The notes under the pieces were generated by a model. The model was not told the DNA's origin, ran no database searches, and was given only the letters and a program-made list of their open reading frames with translations. Below, in pieces: positions 32,513 to 42,017 of a stretch of 64,000 nucleotides of DNA (position 1 is the stretch's first letter; each line of letters starts with the position of its first letter). The stretch spans positions 4,575,501-4,639,500 of the forward strand of contig CP012809.1 in the NCBI GenBank assembly GCA_001936135.1, read 5' to 3'. This DNA is from Saccharomycopsis fibuligera x Saccharomycopsis cf. fibuligera (Eukaryota; Ascomycota; Saccharomycetes; Ascoideales; Saccharomycopsidaceae). Position numbers and translations under genes: made by a program.

Positions 32513-33166
32513 TTTTATGGCAATTAATGACTGTGTTTGGAAATTGTTAGAGTGTATTTACTATTTATCACTGCTATATTCACTATTTATTACCGGGGAA
32601 ATCACGGCTCAAAAATTTTCTGCAGAAAAACCAAAGTCACGCGCTATTCCAGACATCAATTATATTAACGCTTTAACGATTCTGCGATGGTAAGCAACAT
32701 CTCTGGCTTCAACTAGAAAGAATAATGGCATTACATTATTCACTTTGTTAAGTGCTCCTGGACCAAACTTAATTGACTTCTACACCTTAGACATGACTAA
32801 CAAAGAATTAAACACTAAAAATGGTCGTTGCGTTGGCTACAAAGATCTATCAGTTTCTCGTAGCACATTGTCTTTAAAGGCATAATTGCACGTCTAATTC
32901 AATAGCATAATAGATTCTAGTAAAATTCACTCCAGATCTATTTCTAATCCTAAGAATAAAGCCATACATTTTGTAGATTACTTTTCTCAAGCTAGCATTT
33001 ATTTTATATGTTGCTGACGGGTACAATATGCTGAGGCATTCTTTCAACACGAAATTCTCTCTATTTACCATTTATGATGACACAATAACAAAGAGGATGG
33101 TTTGAAAACTGATATAGTAAGGGAACAGTGTTTTTATGATAATGAATCTGTTCTGAGTGATTTTTG

Positions 33167-33168
<2 letters not shown>

Positions 33169-33204
<36 letters not shown>
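33169..33204 (+). repeat. Poly(A) tract, 36 nt
   Basis: Uninterrupted A run within the gene-free region. Its exact length may vary with sequencing error. Confidence 0.9.
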
Positions 33205-33206
<2 letters not shown>

Positions 33207-33956
33207 GTGTCTATGAGCTTACTGGTATACTATGCCATCAGTTGATACCCCTTCCCTTCCCTTGTCTTTTTTGAATTTATCATAGCCAAACCTCAATTAT
33301 TTCAAGTGATTAAATAATCGAAGGTGTTTTAAAAAGTCTTTCTCGTCCTTTTATTATATATTGGTCGATGAAAAAAAAAATTGGGATGTGTTGTTTAAAG
33401 CCAGCTGGGCTAATCTTTCTTAAGATTGTTCTTCAAAAGTAAATTGCATAAGAATCATTTTTAAACATTCAATACCGAAAATTAAAATAATGATGTTAAT
33501 GCTCTCCCAAAACACAATACATTGTGATATTACATAACAATTGGCACCTGCAACATAAGTCTACCGTTTGCTCACCCAATCCTCTTTTTTAGACCTAGTG
33601 ACTTCTAATCTTCCATTCTTTCCTCTATCTTGTTCTACACTCTTAGCTTTTCCCTTTTAATCGTCAAAATTAGCTTTTAAATTAAAATAAACTGATTATT
33701 TTCTTACCGTGACACTTCCTGAAGTTTATCACTTAATCAGAAGTGACAGCTGCTTCGATTTTGTTGTATATAATCAATACACAAGCCCTGATTTTCCATC
33801 ACTAGCGCTACAACACTTTTTCCAATTGTGAACAATGAGCTGATGTTACAATATACTGGCCAATAGCCGAAAAATTATCTTTTGCGTCAAAGGGTGAGAG
33901 TAAATGTAAAGCCTGTTCGTAAATATTGGTACCAGAGACTCAAGTTTTTTTTTATT

Positions 33957-34115
33957 TTGTTTTAATTTTTTTTTTCACATGAAAGATCCAATTATTGATT
34001 ATATATAATTGATAAAAAGTATAATCTTATGAACTAATAAATATAGAGTATACATCTTAGTTTGGGTGTTATTATGTAGATGAAACTTAGATAAGTGAAA
34101 GCCTAGTTATTGTTA
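33957..34115 (+). repeat. Diverged dispersed repeat, copy B
   Basis: Shares with copy A the ordered blocks T-tract-CACA, AGATC, TAATCTTATGAACT, AGAGTATA, GTTATTA and AGTGAAAGCC. Divergence is high and the ends are unclear. It may be an old solo LTR; this is a guess from position near tRNA genes. Confidence 0.4.
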
Positions 34116-34589
34116 GTTAGAAATTTAGTAATTTTGGCAAAATAAAGCAAAGATAGATGATACTTTGGTTTATGGTGTTTTAAAATTTGGTCTTGTTGTG
34201 GATATCGACAGTTAAAAAGAAAGGGTCTCATTTCATTACCATCTTACAGTCATCGTAGAGCTAAAATTCCCAAAAATCTACATACAAATATTGAGGTTAG
34301 TAGGGAAAAAATGAAAAAATGGAAATCTAACACCTTTGTAATTTTTGTTGGAATTATACCAATTAACATTCCATACCTTTCATCAGGTATAATTTTCTTT
34401 TTGAGTAAACTGCCTCTTGTTGCCGAGGACATTTGGACGCACGCATAATAACTAAGGCCAACAACATCAAAGATGCGATGAGAAATTTTTCACGTATGAC
34501 CATTTTGAATGAGAATAAAATGACAATATATAGTTTGAAAGAACAGAGTATATATTGTTTAGTGATTTTTTCGTTTATAATAAAAAGTA

Positions 34590-34761
34590 AGGAAAATAAG
34601 TCCGATTTCATTACTCAGCTAAGTTTCACTACGTAACTAAGATCTTAGTAAGAGACTTTCATTCACTACTGGAGGAGAGATTTATCCATCCAGTGCTGCT
34701 CAGAGGTATTGCACTCAGGTTTTTTTTTTTCACACACAATATCGATTTTTTAAATATATAA
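34590..34761. repeat. Repeat-like fragment next to the right inverted arm
   Basis: Another T-tract followed by CACACA (34720-34739) directly abuts the inverted-repeat arm. Sequence at 34600-34680 read on the minus strand resembles the AGTGAAAC-TTAG end of copies A and B. The match is partial. Confidence 0.3.
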
Positions 34762-35154
34762 AGGTGTGAGTAGTAGATCTAGTCACTGTACCCCGACAGC
34801 TAACAAAGGGTCCGCATCCTTTGAGAGAGAAGAGGTAAATATATATTTTAATACACATGCATATTCATGCTATGGCGGCATAAAGAACTTGTACAAGAAT
34901 AGTATCTATATATGCACATATCACATCACAAAGCACGCACCAGCATGCAAAAGTATGCCGTAAAATGTTATATAATGCAAATGGTGGAAAAACACGATAC
35001 ATGAAAAAAAGGTTTTCAACAAAAAGGTCCCTTGGCCCAGTTGGTTAAGGCGTGGTGCTAATATACAGCCGTTCAAAGGCAATGTTACGCCAAGATCAGC
35101 AGTTCGATCCTGCTAGGGACCAATTTCTTTTTGCCTTTTTTTTGTATCTTTTAC
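34762..35154 (-). repeat. 393-bp inverted repeat, right arm
   Basis: Reverse complement of 27246-27638 with two edge mismatches by eye. It contains the second tRNA-Ile gene. The arms face each other across 7.1 kb that carry CKA2, SLD7 and the UPF0538 gene. Confidence 0.93.
35026..35122 (+). tRNA. tRNA-Ile (AAU) with 23-nt intron, second copy
   Basis: Identical in all 97 positions to the copy at 27278-27374, including the intron. The 5' end is GGTCCCTTGG, the spliced anticodon loop is CTAATAA and the T arm contains TTCGATC. The T-rich run from 35126 onwards ends transcription by pol III. Confidence 0.93.
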
Positions 35155-35758
35155 CCCTACTTATTGATTCTCAAATTCTTATTAGCATCAGACTGCTATT
35201 CCAGCGAAAAGTTACAAAGGTATACTTTGCGTTTATATGCTTACTTAATCGAACTGCAGCTTGGATTTGTTACATGCTTGGTTTATGGCAAAATCACCAT
35301 CTCTTATTTGAAGCCGACGGATTTACAAGATCTATGTAAGATGTCTTTGCTATTATGCTTCGGAGTACCATATCTTCTAGCTTTTGTAGTGGTTCAAGTT
35401 TCTGAACTAGTGTCGCAGTGTTTTAATGAATACCTAACGTTTTATTTTTTTAATTTATTTCCTTTTTACGAATAATAGCAGCTATTATGTCAGCGATGAC
35501 TTGTGGACCATCCACTGGGATGATGACGAGTTGTAATAACTTATACCACAAACATGTGTCTGAAATCTAATACATTTGTTGCAGCAAAACCACCTTCACG
35601 ATTTAGAGATTTGAGCAATGTAGTTGTAGAAGCTTTGTGTAATGTATCAAGACTGTATTAATGATAATTCAAAAAAAGACAGTTAAATAAGTATTAAAAA
35701 AAACATGAGATAAAAATGTTATACAGTTAGAACATTTGGTTCCTATAATATACCAACA
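35155..35758. other. Intergenic 3' of PLP2
   Basis: About 600 bp. Two overlapping open frames (35052-35339, 35131-35475) run out of the tRNA and have no family features. Nothing else recognised. Confidence 0.45.
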
Positions 35759-36514
35759 TCAATCAAAAAAATCGTCATCATCATCATCATCATCGGCATT
35801 GTTCAAACTTGAGCCTCTAATTGATTTCTTGACAAATCGTAGTCTATGGGCTTCTTTCAAATCTTCATCTTGTTGGTTGATAGTCAATCTTTCGTCACTG
35901 TCTTTGACTGCCTCAATGTCCACAAGCACTTTTTCTAAGTCGGCTAGTGTCGTAGCATTACCTCCTAGCTGGGTTAGCGTGATGTATTGTTTTAACACGT
36001 CCCCTTTATGGTAGATTAATAGCGTCGGACAGTTTGATTCAGGATAGTTTGGGATGGCTCTTGATCCTGGTATCTCCACAAATTTAAATTCTCTGAATTT
36101 TTGCGCAAGCTGGATAAACAATTCGGACAACAATCTGGATTGCAATTTTGAGTGCAAGCTCAAATGCACAAAGACATGAGTTTCTTCACTGGCATCCGTT
36201 ATTTCAGTCTGGTACTCTGGCTTGGATATCGGATACACCGATCCAAATTTGGACTTGTCTGTAAGCTTTTTCATCTCAGCGTACCTTTTCATCTTGTATT
36301 CATTCAAAAAGTCTTCATCTTCCTCGTCCTCAAGGTCCTCCAATTCGTCAATATTCTTGTTCTCGAGTCTATTGTCATGAGCTTTTTGCACCGCTTCGTT
36401 TAAAGCTTCTTCCAATTGCTGGGATGGCGACGGTGGTCTTTCGGGTATGACACCCTTTTCCCTGAGGATATCATTCCATTCTGTGTCTTCATTTGGGTCT
36501 ACCTGCACTTCCAT
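35759..36514 (-). CDS. PLP2: Phosducin-like protein Plp2
   Basis: The 251-residue protein is a thioredoxin-fold phosducin-like co-chaperone. The start MEVQVDPNEDTEWNDILREK with GVIPERPPSP is the signature of the Plp2/PDCL3 group, which works with the CCT/TRiC chaperonin in folding actin and tubulin. Helix 1 and an acidic linker (DELEDLEDEEDEDFL) precede the thioredoxin-like core: VFVHLSLHSKLQSRLLSELF, FREFKFVEIPGSRAIPNYPE, CPTLLIYHKGDVLKQYITL and QLGG. No redox CxxC is present, as expected. It ends with an Asp tract and FFD. Divergent from the proline-rich gene. Confidence 0.94.
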   Translation of the reverse strand: MEVQVDPNEDTEWNDILREKGVIPERPPSPSQQLEEALNEAVQKAHDNRLENKNIDELEDLEDEEDEDFLNEYKMKRYAEMKKLTDKSKFGSVYPISKPEYQTEITDASEETHVFVHLSLHSKLQSRLLSELFIQLAQKFREFKFVEIPGSRAIPNYPESNCPTLLIYHKGDVLKQYITLTQLGGNATTLADLEKVLVDIEAVKDSDERLTINQQDEDLKEAHRLRFVKKSIRGSSLNNADDDDDDDDFFD

Positions 36515-36910
36515 CTTTAGTTGGTACTGCTATTGTATATTGTTTCCTAATCTGCTGCCAGTAATTCCAAATCGCAGCCTGACGTTGCTGTCATCGCTGG
36601 TCTCATTACCATACTATATATCCTGGCAGTGAAATTTTCGTGGTCGCTGCTACTGTCCAGATCAGGACGGGTTATCCCTAGTTGTAGCTGGCTGCTTCCT
36701 GCTGCACGAACAAGCCTTTGTTTGCATGGATATTCTTCATGCTCTTCATCATCAGCGCCAGAGGCTGCCTCCCTCATCTCCTCACTTTCCTGTTCCTTCT
36801 GCTGGTTCACCAGCGTCAAAAGCCCTCCAAATGGCAGCGTTGCTGATAAAATAACTATTGACACTTTTTATTTTTCTCAACCATATTTGTAGTAAACTCA
36901 AATCTGCACA
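36515..36910. promoter_or_regulatory. Divergent PLP2 / RRM-proline protein upstream region
   Basis: About 400 bp, with unusually GC-rich, open frames on both strands (36547-36864 minus, 36629-36892 plus). None has recognisable features, so they are left out. A TATA-like AATAAC lies near 36850. Confidence 0.35.
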
Positions 36911-39900
36911 ATGGCGTTTGGTCGCGGTCCACCTCCTGGCGGAAGACGTCCTCCACCCCAGTTGAACATAAATCCCAAATCTCTCATGCCACCAAGGAAC
37001 AAGAGAAAATCAAAGCCTACAGGCGCTAATCCAGCTGGCGGTATTCATAATAACAGAAAAAGAACTGGTGCTAATGAATTGCCTTTGGGCAAACCTAAAA
37101 GGGCTTCTGGTAATCCAACTCAAGTGGTTCTGTCTAGACCATCCCCGGTTATTCCTCCAGTCCATATACGCCGACAGACTCTCACTAGTAATGCTGGCGC
37201 TAGTAATGGTGATAATTATTATAATAACAATGGCTACAAACTCAATCAAAGGCCATCACAAAGTGGGCCAATGCAAATTAGACAGACACAAAGCAGATCG
37301 AATGTGATCAAAACCCATACACCAAGACAGGCAACCCTTTTGAAGAGACCTCCTCCTCAAAGAATTGTGAAACCAAGGATTGAAAGGGAAGTTGATCTCT
37401 CAGTTCCTCCTAATATGAGAAGCCTTAATAGTGATAGCAACAAGGATGGATTAAAGGATGCTGCTAATAAAGATAAACAGCCAAATGAGTTTGATGCCGA
37501 TTCTATTTCTTTAGAGGCTAATAAAGATCAAAACGGTAAACAGAAGAGCCGGCCTACTATTGCCGATATCAAAAAGAAGCTTCAGGCGGCAAAGCTCAAG
37601 GCTAAGGAAGCAAAAGAGGCCAATGACAAAAAGCGCAAAGAGAAACTTATTAAAAAGAAAAAGGAGCAAAAGTTGCTCCAAGATGAATGGTTTCGTGACA
37701 GGGTCGACTATTTTGTATCAAAACATGGCAATCAACTCACTGGTGATAAGTCGGCTACAAATCGCAATAGGGCAGCAGCAAAGCAAAAGAAACAGAAAGT
37801 AGCCGAGATATTGGATGTGTCCCGTTATGACCCAAATGTGTATATTCACTACACTCTTCAGACTTCTAGAGCTGCTTCTTCTGCTATCTACTTGAGTAAT
37901 TTGGAGTGGTCCGTTTCTGAAGATCAAATAAGAAGCTGGTGTACTTTTGCTAAAAAGTTGGATATCAAGACCCTTTTGGCGATTGATGATGCGTTTATCA
38001 AAGGCCCGCTGAATTTAAAAGATGAGAAAGTTGATAATGGTGTTAAAAGTGGTCAGACTGAAGTTCAAAAGGAAATTGATAACATAGCAAAGGTTAATGA
38101 TGGTGATACAATTGACAAAGAAAAAGAGCTGACCCGTGATGAGCAAAATGATAGCTCTCAAACGTTTGCTAAGGGCGCCAGTAACCAAGGTGAACAAGAA
38201 GATATTGCAATGACCGAATCTGAAATTCCTACTGATAAGCAGCCAGAAAATAATGAAGGCAGCAAGAGTGAGTCAACAGACGCTCACAAGAAGGCAAGTA
38301 ATGATACTGATGAAAATTATGCAGGAAAAAAACAATTAAGCAAATTGCTAAATAGCAACAAAGGGAAGAAAGCGCCGGTATATGTCAATATTAGCAAAAA
38401 AAGATATAAGCTTGAAAAGCAAATCAAGTCAATAAAAATCCAAGCTGATAATAAAACAGGAAAATCTACAGGCTTGGCATATGTGAGCTTCAATGATATT
38501 AATTCTGCAATCTTGTTCCGCTATGTGATTGGTTTTGTCAATGCTAAGTATAAGACCATTTACACTACCAGCTATGCAGCTGTCAGTAAAGAGCCTTTCA
38601 AAATTATTAAAAAGGCCGTAAAAATTTTGAACGTTGAACGTGAAAAAAAGAACGCTAGACGCACAATATTGAACATTAAGAGATTCCAAAGAAATGCCGT
38701 GCATGCTGCCATCATTGCTACTCAGCCTATGCAGAAAGCTCTTACAACAAATGCGGCACAAAGTAAATTCAACAGAAAGGCATCTTTGCTTGCGAATGAA
38801 TTTTTGGTTGATCTATTTAAGGAGCCATTGGTAAATGGTGACAAAGAATCGGAAGTTGAAAAATTGCTGTTTGATTCAGAAGTAGATGCCGAATTTGTTG
38901 AAGATATATCAGACTACAAAGATGGTACAGTACATCCGCACCAACAATCCAAATCAGACAATCAGGAAGAGCAAGCGAAACAGAAATTAAGTGTGAAACC
39001 AGCACCTGGTCCTTTGCTTGAAAATATCAATAGCACCCATCTTGGCGATACACTTGCGAGACCTAAAGTTGAACCAGGCTCCGGCCAAATTCCACTCATC
39101 AGGCCTACGGTTGGTAGGCAAGGTATTGATAACAGGCCACAGATTGATATCAAACCTGGGGTTGTGCATCCCGTAATTTCCAGACCGACAAAACCTGACC
39201 TACGTGCTCCATCTTCAGCTTGGGACACGGTTGACCAAAAACCTGCTATTACCAAAGGTAAACTACCTGTCGCTGATACTGTAGTCTTAGCAACTAGACG
39301 AGAAGAAGAAAGCAGAAAGCACCTGTTGGATCCATATGAAGTTCGTGAAATCTATCCTGAACCTAAATTGGCTAGAAGGCTACCCCCTGTCCCAGGTCTG
39401 AAAGACCCAAGGGGCTCAAGAGATTCAAGAGATCCACAGGGCTCACCAAGCAGTGTTCCTGGTGGCCGCCCACCGCCAAACCTGATCAGTGGATTTATTG
39501 GTCAAGCCTCCAATTCGTCGTTATCAGCTTCTCCTCCAAGCTCCTCCCGTGGTAGCAATCATTCCTATATTGGTTCCCAGTCAACTTCGCAAACTTCACT
39601 TGATAGTAAAGCAGCAATTCGTGGACCAAGTGATCCAATATATAAACAACCTGGTTCTGCTGATTTCGTTACAGCATTGGCCTCGCCGCCGCGTCACGTT
39701 AAGCCCGCTAGATTAGGTCATCAATCTAATGATGAATCATTAAATCATGGTGCGGTCAAGCCCTTTTCACCAGCTGTTTCTGAAACTTCACTTCATGGTG
39801 ACCTTAATGTATATGAAGAAAAACCAGGATTGCGCGGACCACTACCTGGCCAACAACCTGTATCAGTTCCAGGAGCAAGATTTCCAAGAGGCCCACAATT

Positions 39901-40723
39901 GCAGCAACAACAACAGCCACCAATAGGTTTTCATGGATCAGCTGGTAGACCTTTGCCACAGAACAGATTACCAACTGGTGAAATCAAGCCTGGTGTTAGA
40001 CCGCACCCAGTAGCTGAAAACAAAGTAGGAATAAGATCACAATTTGCTACAGCTCCACCAAGAGACGCAGCAACTCAACCGCTATCTCAAAGTCCAAGAA
40101 CAGCCCCAAGAACAGCAGTAACAGCAACAATATTAGCAGGAGGACCACCAAGAGTGCCTTATGCTAGAGGTGCTCCACCCACAGTTGCTGGATACAGACC
40201 GCCACCTCCAGGGTCGGTACCACTTCCAGGATCGGTACAGCGCCCAGCACCTCCAGCTCTTGGTAGAAGACCTCCAATGCCAATGCCAATGCCAATACCG
40301 CCAGAACAAAGGCCTCCGCCATCTCTACAAGCTCCCGGTGCGTGCTTACCTCCTAGTGCTTCTAAACCTCAGCGTCCATTAGCGCCAGGTCAAAGGCGAG
40401 CGCCTCCAAGAGCAATGAAACCGGGGCAAAGACCACCACCGCCATCTAGACAGAGACCACCACTCCCACCTGGGCAGAGACCACCACCGCCACCTGGGCA
40501 AAGACCACCACCGCCACCTGGGCAAAGACCACCACCGCCACCTGGGCAAAGACCACCACCGCCACCTGGGCAAAGACTACCACTTCCCCCTGGGCAGAGA
40601 CCACCACCGCCATCTAGACAGAGACCACCACCCCCACCTGGGCAGAGACCACCACCACCACCAAGAGCAATGAAACCTGGGCAGAGGCCACCACCACCAC
40701 CACCACCACCAGGAACTAGGTGA
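36911..40723 (+). CDS. Large protein with split RRM-like region and C-terminal proline repeats
   Basis: The 1270-residue product is not a family I recognise. Residues 1-200 are basic, Pro/Arg-rich. A Lys-rich coiled segment follows (about 215-260). An RRM-like first half then appears, SAIYLSNLEWSVSEDQIRSW (RNP2-like). A ~150-residue acidic Ser/Asp/Lys insert follows, then what looks like the second half, IKIQADNKTGKSTGLAYVSF (RNP1-like), then a basic helical stretch (KKNARRTILNIKRFQRNA). From about 700 the chain is Pro/Gly/Ser-rich, ending in tandem QRPPPPPG octads (24-bp DNA unit, 40420-40720). The polyproline tail could bind SH3, WW or profilin domains; the RRM suggests RNA binding. Both ideas are inference. 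Confidence 0.8.
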   Translation: MAFGRGPPPGGRRPPPQLNINPKSLMPPRNKRKSKPTGANPAGGIHNNRKRTGANELPLGKPKRASGNPTQVVLSRPSPVIPPVHIRRQTLTSNAGASNGDNYYNNNGYKLNQRPSQSGPMQIRQTQSRSNVIKTHTPRQATLLKRPPPQRIVKPRIEREVDLSVPPNMRSLNSDSNKDGLKDAANKDKQPNEFDADSISLEANKDQNGKQKSRPTIADIKKKLQAAKLKAKEAKEANDKKRKEKLIKKKKEQKLLQDEWFRDRVDYFVSKHGNQLTGDKSATNRNRAAAKQKKQKVAEILDVSRYDPNVYIHYTLQTSRAASSAIYLSNLEWSVSEDQIRSWCTFAKKLDIKTLLAIDDAFIKGPLNLKDEKVDNGVKSGQTEVQKEIDNIAKVNDGDTIDKEKELTRDEQNDSSQTFAKGASNQGEQEDIAMTESEIPTDKQPENNEGSKSESTDAHKKASNDTDENYAGKKQLSKLLNSNKGKKAPVYVNISKKRYKLEKQIKSIKIQADNKTGKSTGLAYVSFNDINSAILFRYVIGFVNAKYKTIYTTSYAAVSKEPFKIIKKAVKILNVEREKKNARRTILNIKRFQRNAVHAAIIATQPMQKALTTNAAQSKFNRKASLLANEFLVDLFKEPLVNGDKESEVEKLLFDSEVDAEFVEDISDYKDGTVHPHQQSKSDNQEEQAKQKLSVKPAPGPLLENINSTHLGDTLARPKVEPGSGQIPLIRPTVGRQGIDNRPQIDIKPGVVHPVISRPTKPDLRAPSSAWDTVDQKPAITKGKLPVADTVVLATRREEESRKHLLDPYEVREIYPEPKLARRLPPVPGLKDPRGSRDSRDPQGSPSSVPGGRPPPNLISGFIGQASNSSLSASPPSSSRGSNHSYIGSQSTSQTSLDSKAAIRGPSDPIYKQPGSADFVTALASPPRHVKPARLGHQSNDESLNHGAVKPFSPAVSETSLHGDLNVYEEKPGLRGPLPGQQPVSVPGARFPRGPQLQQQQQPPIGFHGSAGRPLPQNRLPTGEIKPGVRPHPVAENKVGIRSQFATAPPRDAATQPLSQSPRTAPRTAVTATILAGGPPRVPYARGAPPTVAGYRPPPPGSVPLPGSVQRPAPPALGRRPPMPMPMPIPPEQRPPPSLQAPGACLPPSASKPQRPLAPGQRRAPPRAMKPGQRPPPPSRQRPPLPPGQRPPPPPGQRPPPPPGQRPPPPPGQRPPPPPGQRLPLPPGQRPPPPSRQRPPPPPGQRPPPPPRAMKPGQRPPPPPPPPGTR
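40430..40720 (+). repeat. 24-bp tandem repeat encoding QRPPPPPG
   Basis: Successive units encode Gln-Arg-Pro5-Gly with small substitutions; longer blocks that include AMKPGQRPPPP repeat at 40410-40440 and again near 40665-40690, suggesting nested duplication. It is in frame with the host gene to within six codons of its stop. Confidence 0.9.
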
Positions 40724-42017
40724 GATGAGATGAGATGAGAGATATTCAATGACGATTTATGGTCACCTAAGAGACCATAAGAGAGAAAAAGTGAGTTTGA
40801 TAAGGTACTAAGACATTATGAGATATATGAGCTCACTATAAAAAGAAGAATATTGGGCTGCTGGTTGCTTTGGTGATTTTATTACTACTTTTTCTTGGTT
40901 TATCGAGAAGGTCATGGCCAAAGATTATTGAGGCTACAAGTTTCTAGAAAGGAAGCTAAAAATCTTCACAACGTATATCCTACATTTCGGATAATTAATT
41001 TGTTGTGTTAAGACTTTTATTTTAATCTTTGCATTATTTGATACAGACTATATTAAGAAGAACTAACTAGGATCTTGGTTTTAACTTTTCTATATCTATA
41101 TCCTTTCACCCATTCATGTGTGCTTATTGCTTTCAGGTATACCATAACCGTTATTCTCAAGCTGCTAACTTTTACAACGTTTTTCCTTTTCTTTCTTCTT
41201 TGTGTTTATGTTTTATTCTTGCTTAATGTTCATTGATTTTTTGGGTGATACTCTCTTTTTCTTTTTATGTATTAATTTTTTAACTTTTTTATAAAATATT
41301 AATAGATAGATATCTTTTGTTGTTTTTTTAACCACTCTTGTACATTAGTGATTAATGGCAGTTGTAAAGCGCAAATAACATTAAATGATTAAAATCGTTG
41401 ATACATCCATGGACTACAGAAGTAAGATGAGCGCACATAATTAGCTGTGGCTTTTGGTTCAATAAGTAAGATATAGTGGCTCCAGAGCAACATGGAGCTA
41501 ACACAAAACGATCTTGTTGTTTGTGGCTATAACAAAGCTGTTACATGCACACGCCGTTACAGTTTCTATCAATAAACAGTACATGTAGGGTTCTACCAGA
41601 TATGTAAAAAAAAAAAAAAAAAAAAAATTGCAAAATAAAAGTGAGTATAGTATAGGAAGACATATAGTACAACGGAATAAATAATGAGCACAAAACACAA
41701 AAAAGAGAGAGAAATTGACTTCATCCTGTGAAATCAAACTTATGCAAAAACACAACCAAGCTCTGAGCTTGAAAGCTTGACAGAAAAGAAATCCGAGAAA
41801 AAATTAAGCAGGAGAACATTAAAGGCTCGAAAGCCAAAAAAAAAAAGATGCAATTTGGTATTAATGAATAAAAACAATTGATGCAAGTCTAAATTGTATA
41901 ACAAAAAATGAAATAAAATAAAAATAAAATAAAAATAAAATAAAAATAAAATAAAAATAAAATAAAAATAAAATAAAAACAAACAAAAAAACAGAAAACA
42001 GAAAACAGAAAAAGCAC
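40724..42017. other. Long convergent intergenic region
   Basis: About 1.3 kb. It begins with a (GATGA)n stretch just after the stop codon, has an A22 run at about 41607-41628, and contains an 11-bp minisatellite (ATAAAATAAAA) from 41911 to 41980. No gene recognised. Confidence 0.5.
41911..41980 (+). repeat. 11-bp AT minisatellite
   Basis: The unit ATAAAATAAAA is repeated about six times head to tail at the 3' end of the large minus-strand gene. Confidence 0.9.

Larger units (their letters stand above)
32513..34761. other. Gene-free region with A36 run and diverged repeats
   Basis: About 2.2 kb of AT-rich DNA without a plausible gene. It contains a 36-nt A run (33169-33204), repeat copy B (33957-34115) and related sequence near 34590-34761. 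No RNA gene recognised. Confidence 0.5.

Noticed and set aside
27246-35154. Centromere with inverted-repeat flanks
   Set aside because: Three conserved genes lie between the arms, and the arms are tRNA blocks. Not excluded without Cse4 data, but not supported.
40390-40749. 119-codon Gly-rich antisense frame
   Set aside because: It is the reverse of the proline-repeat coding region.
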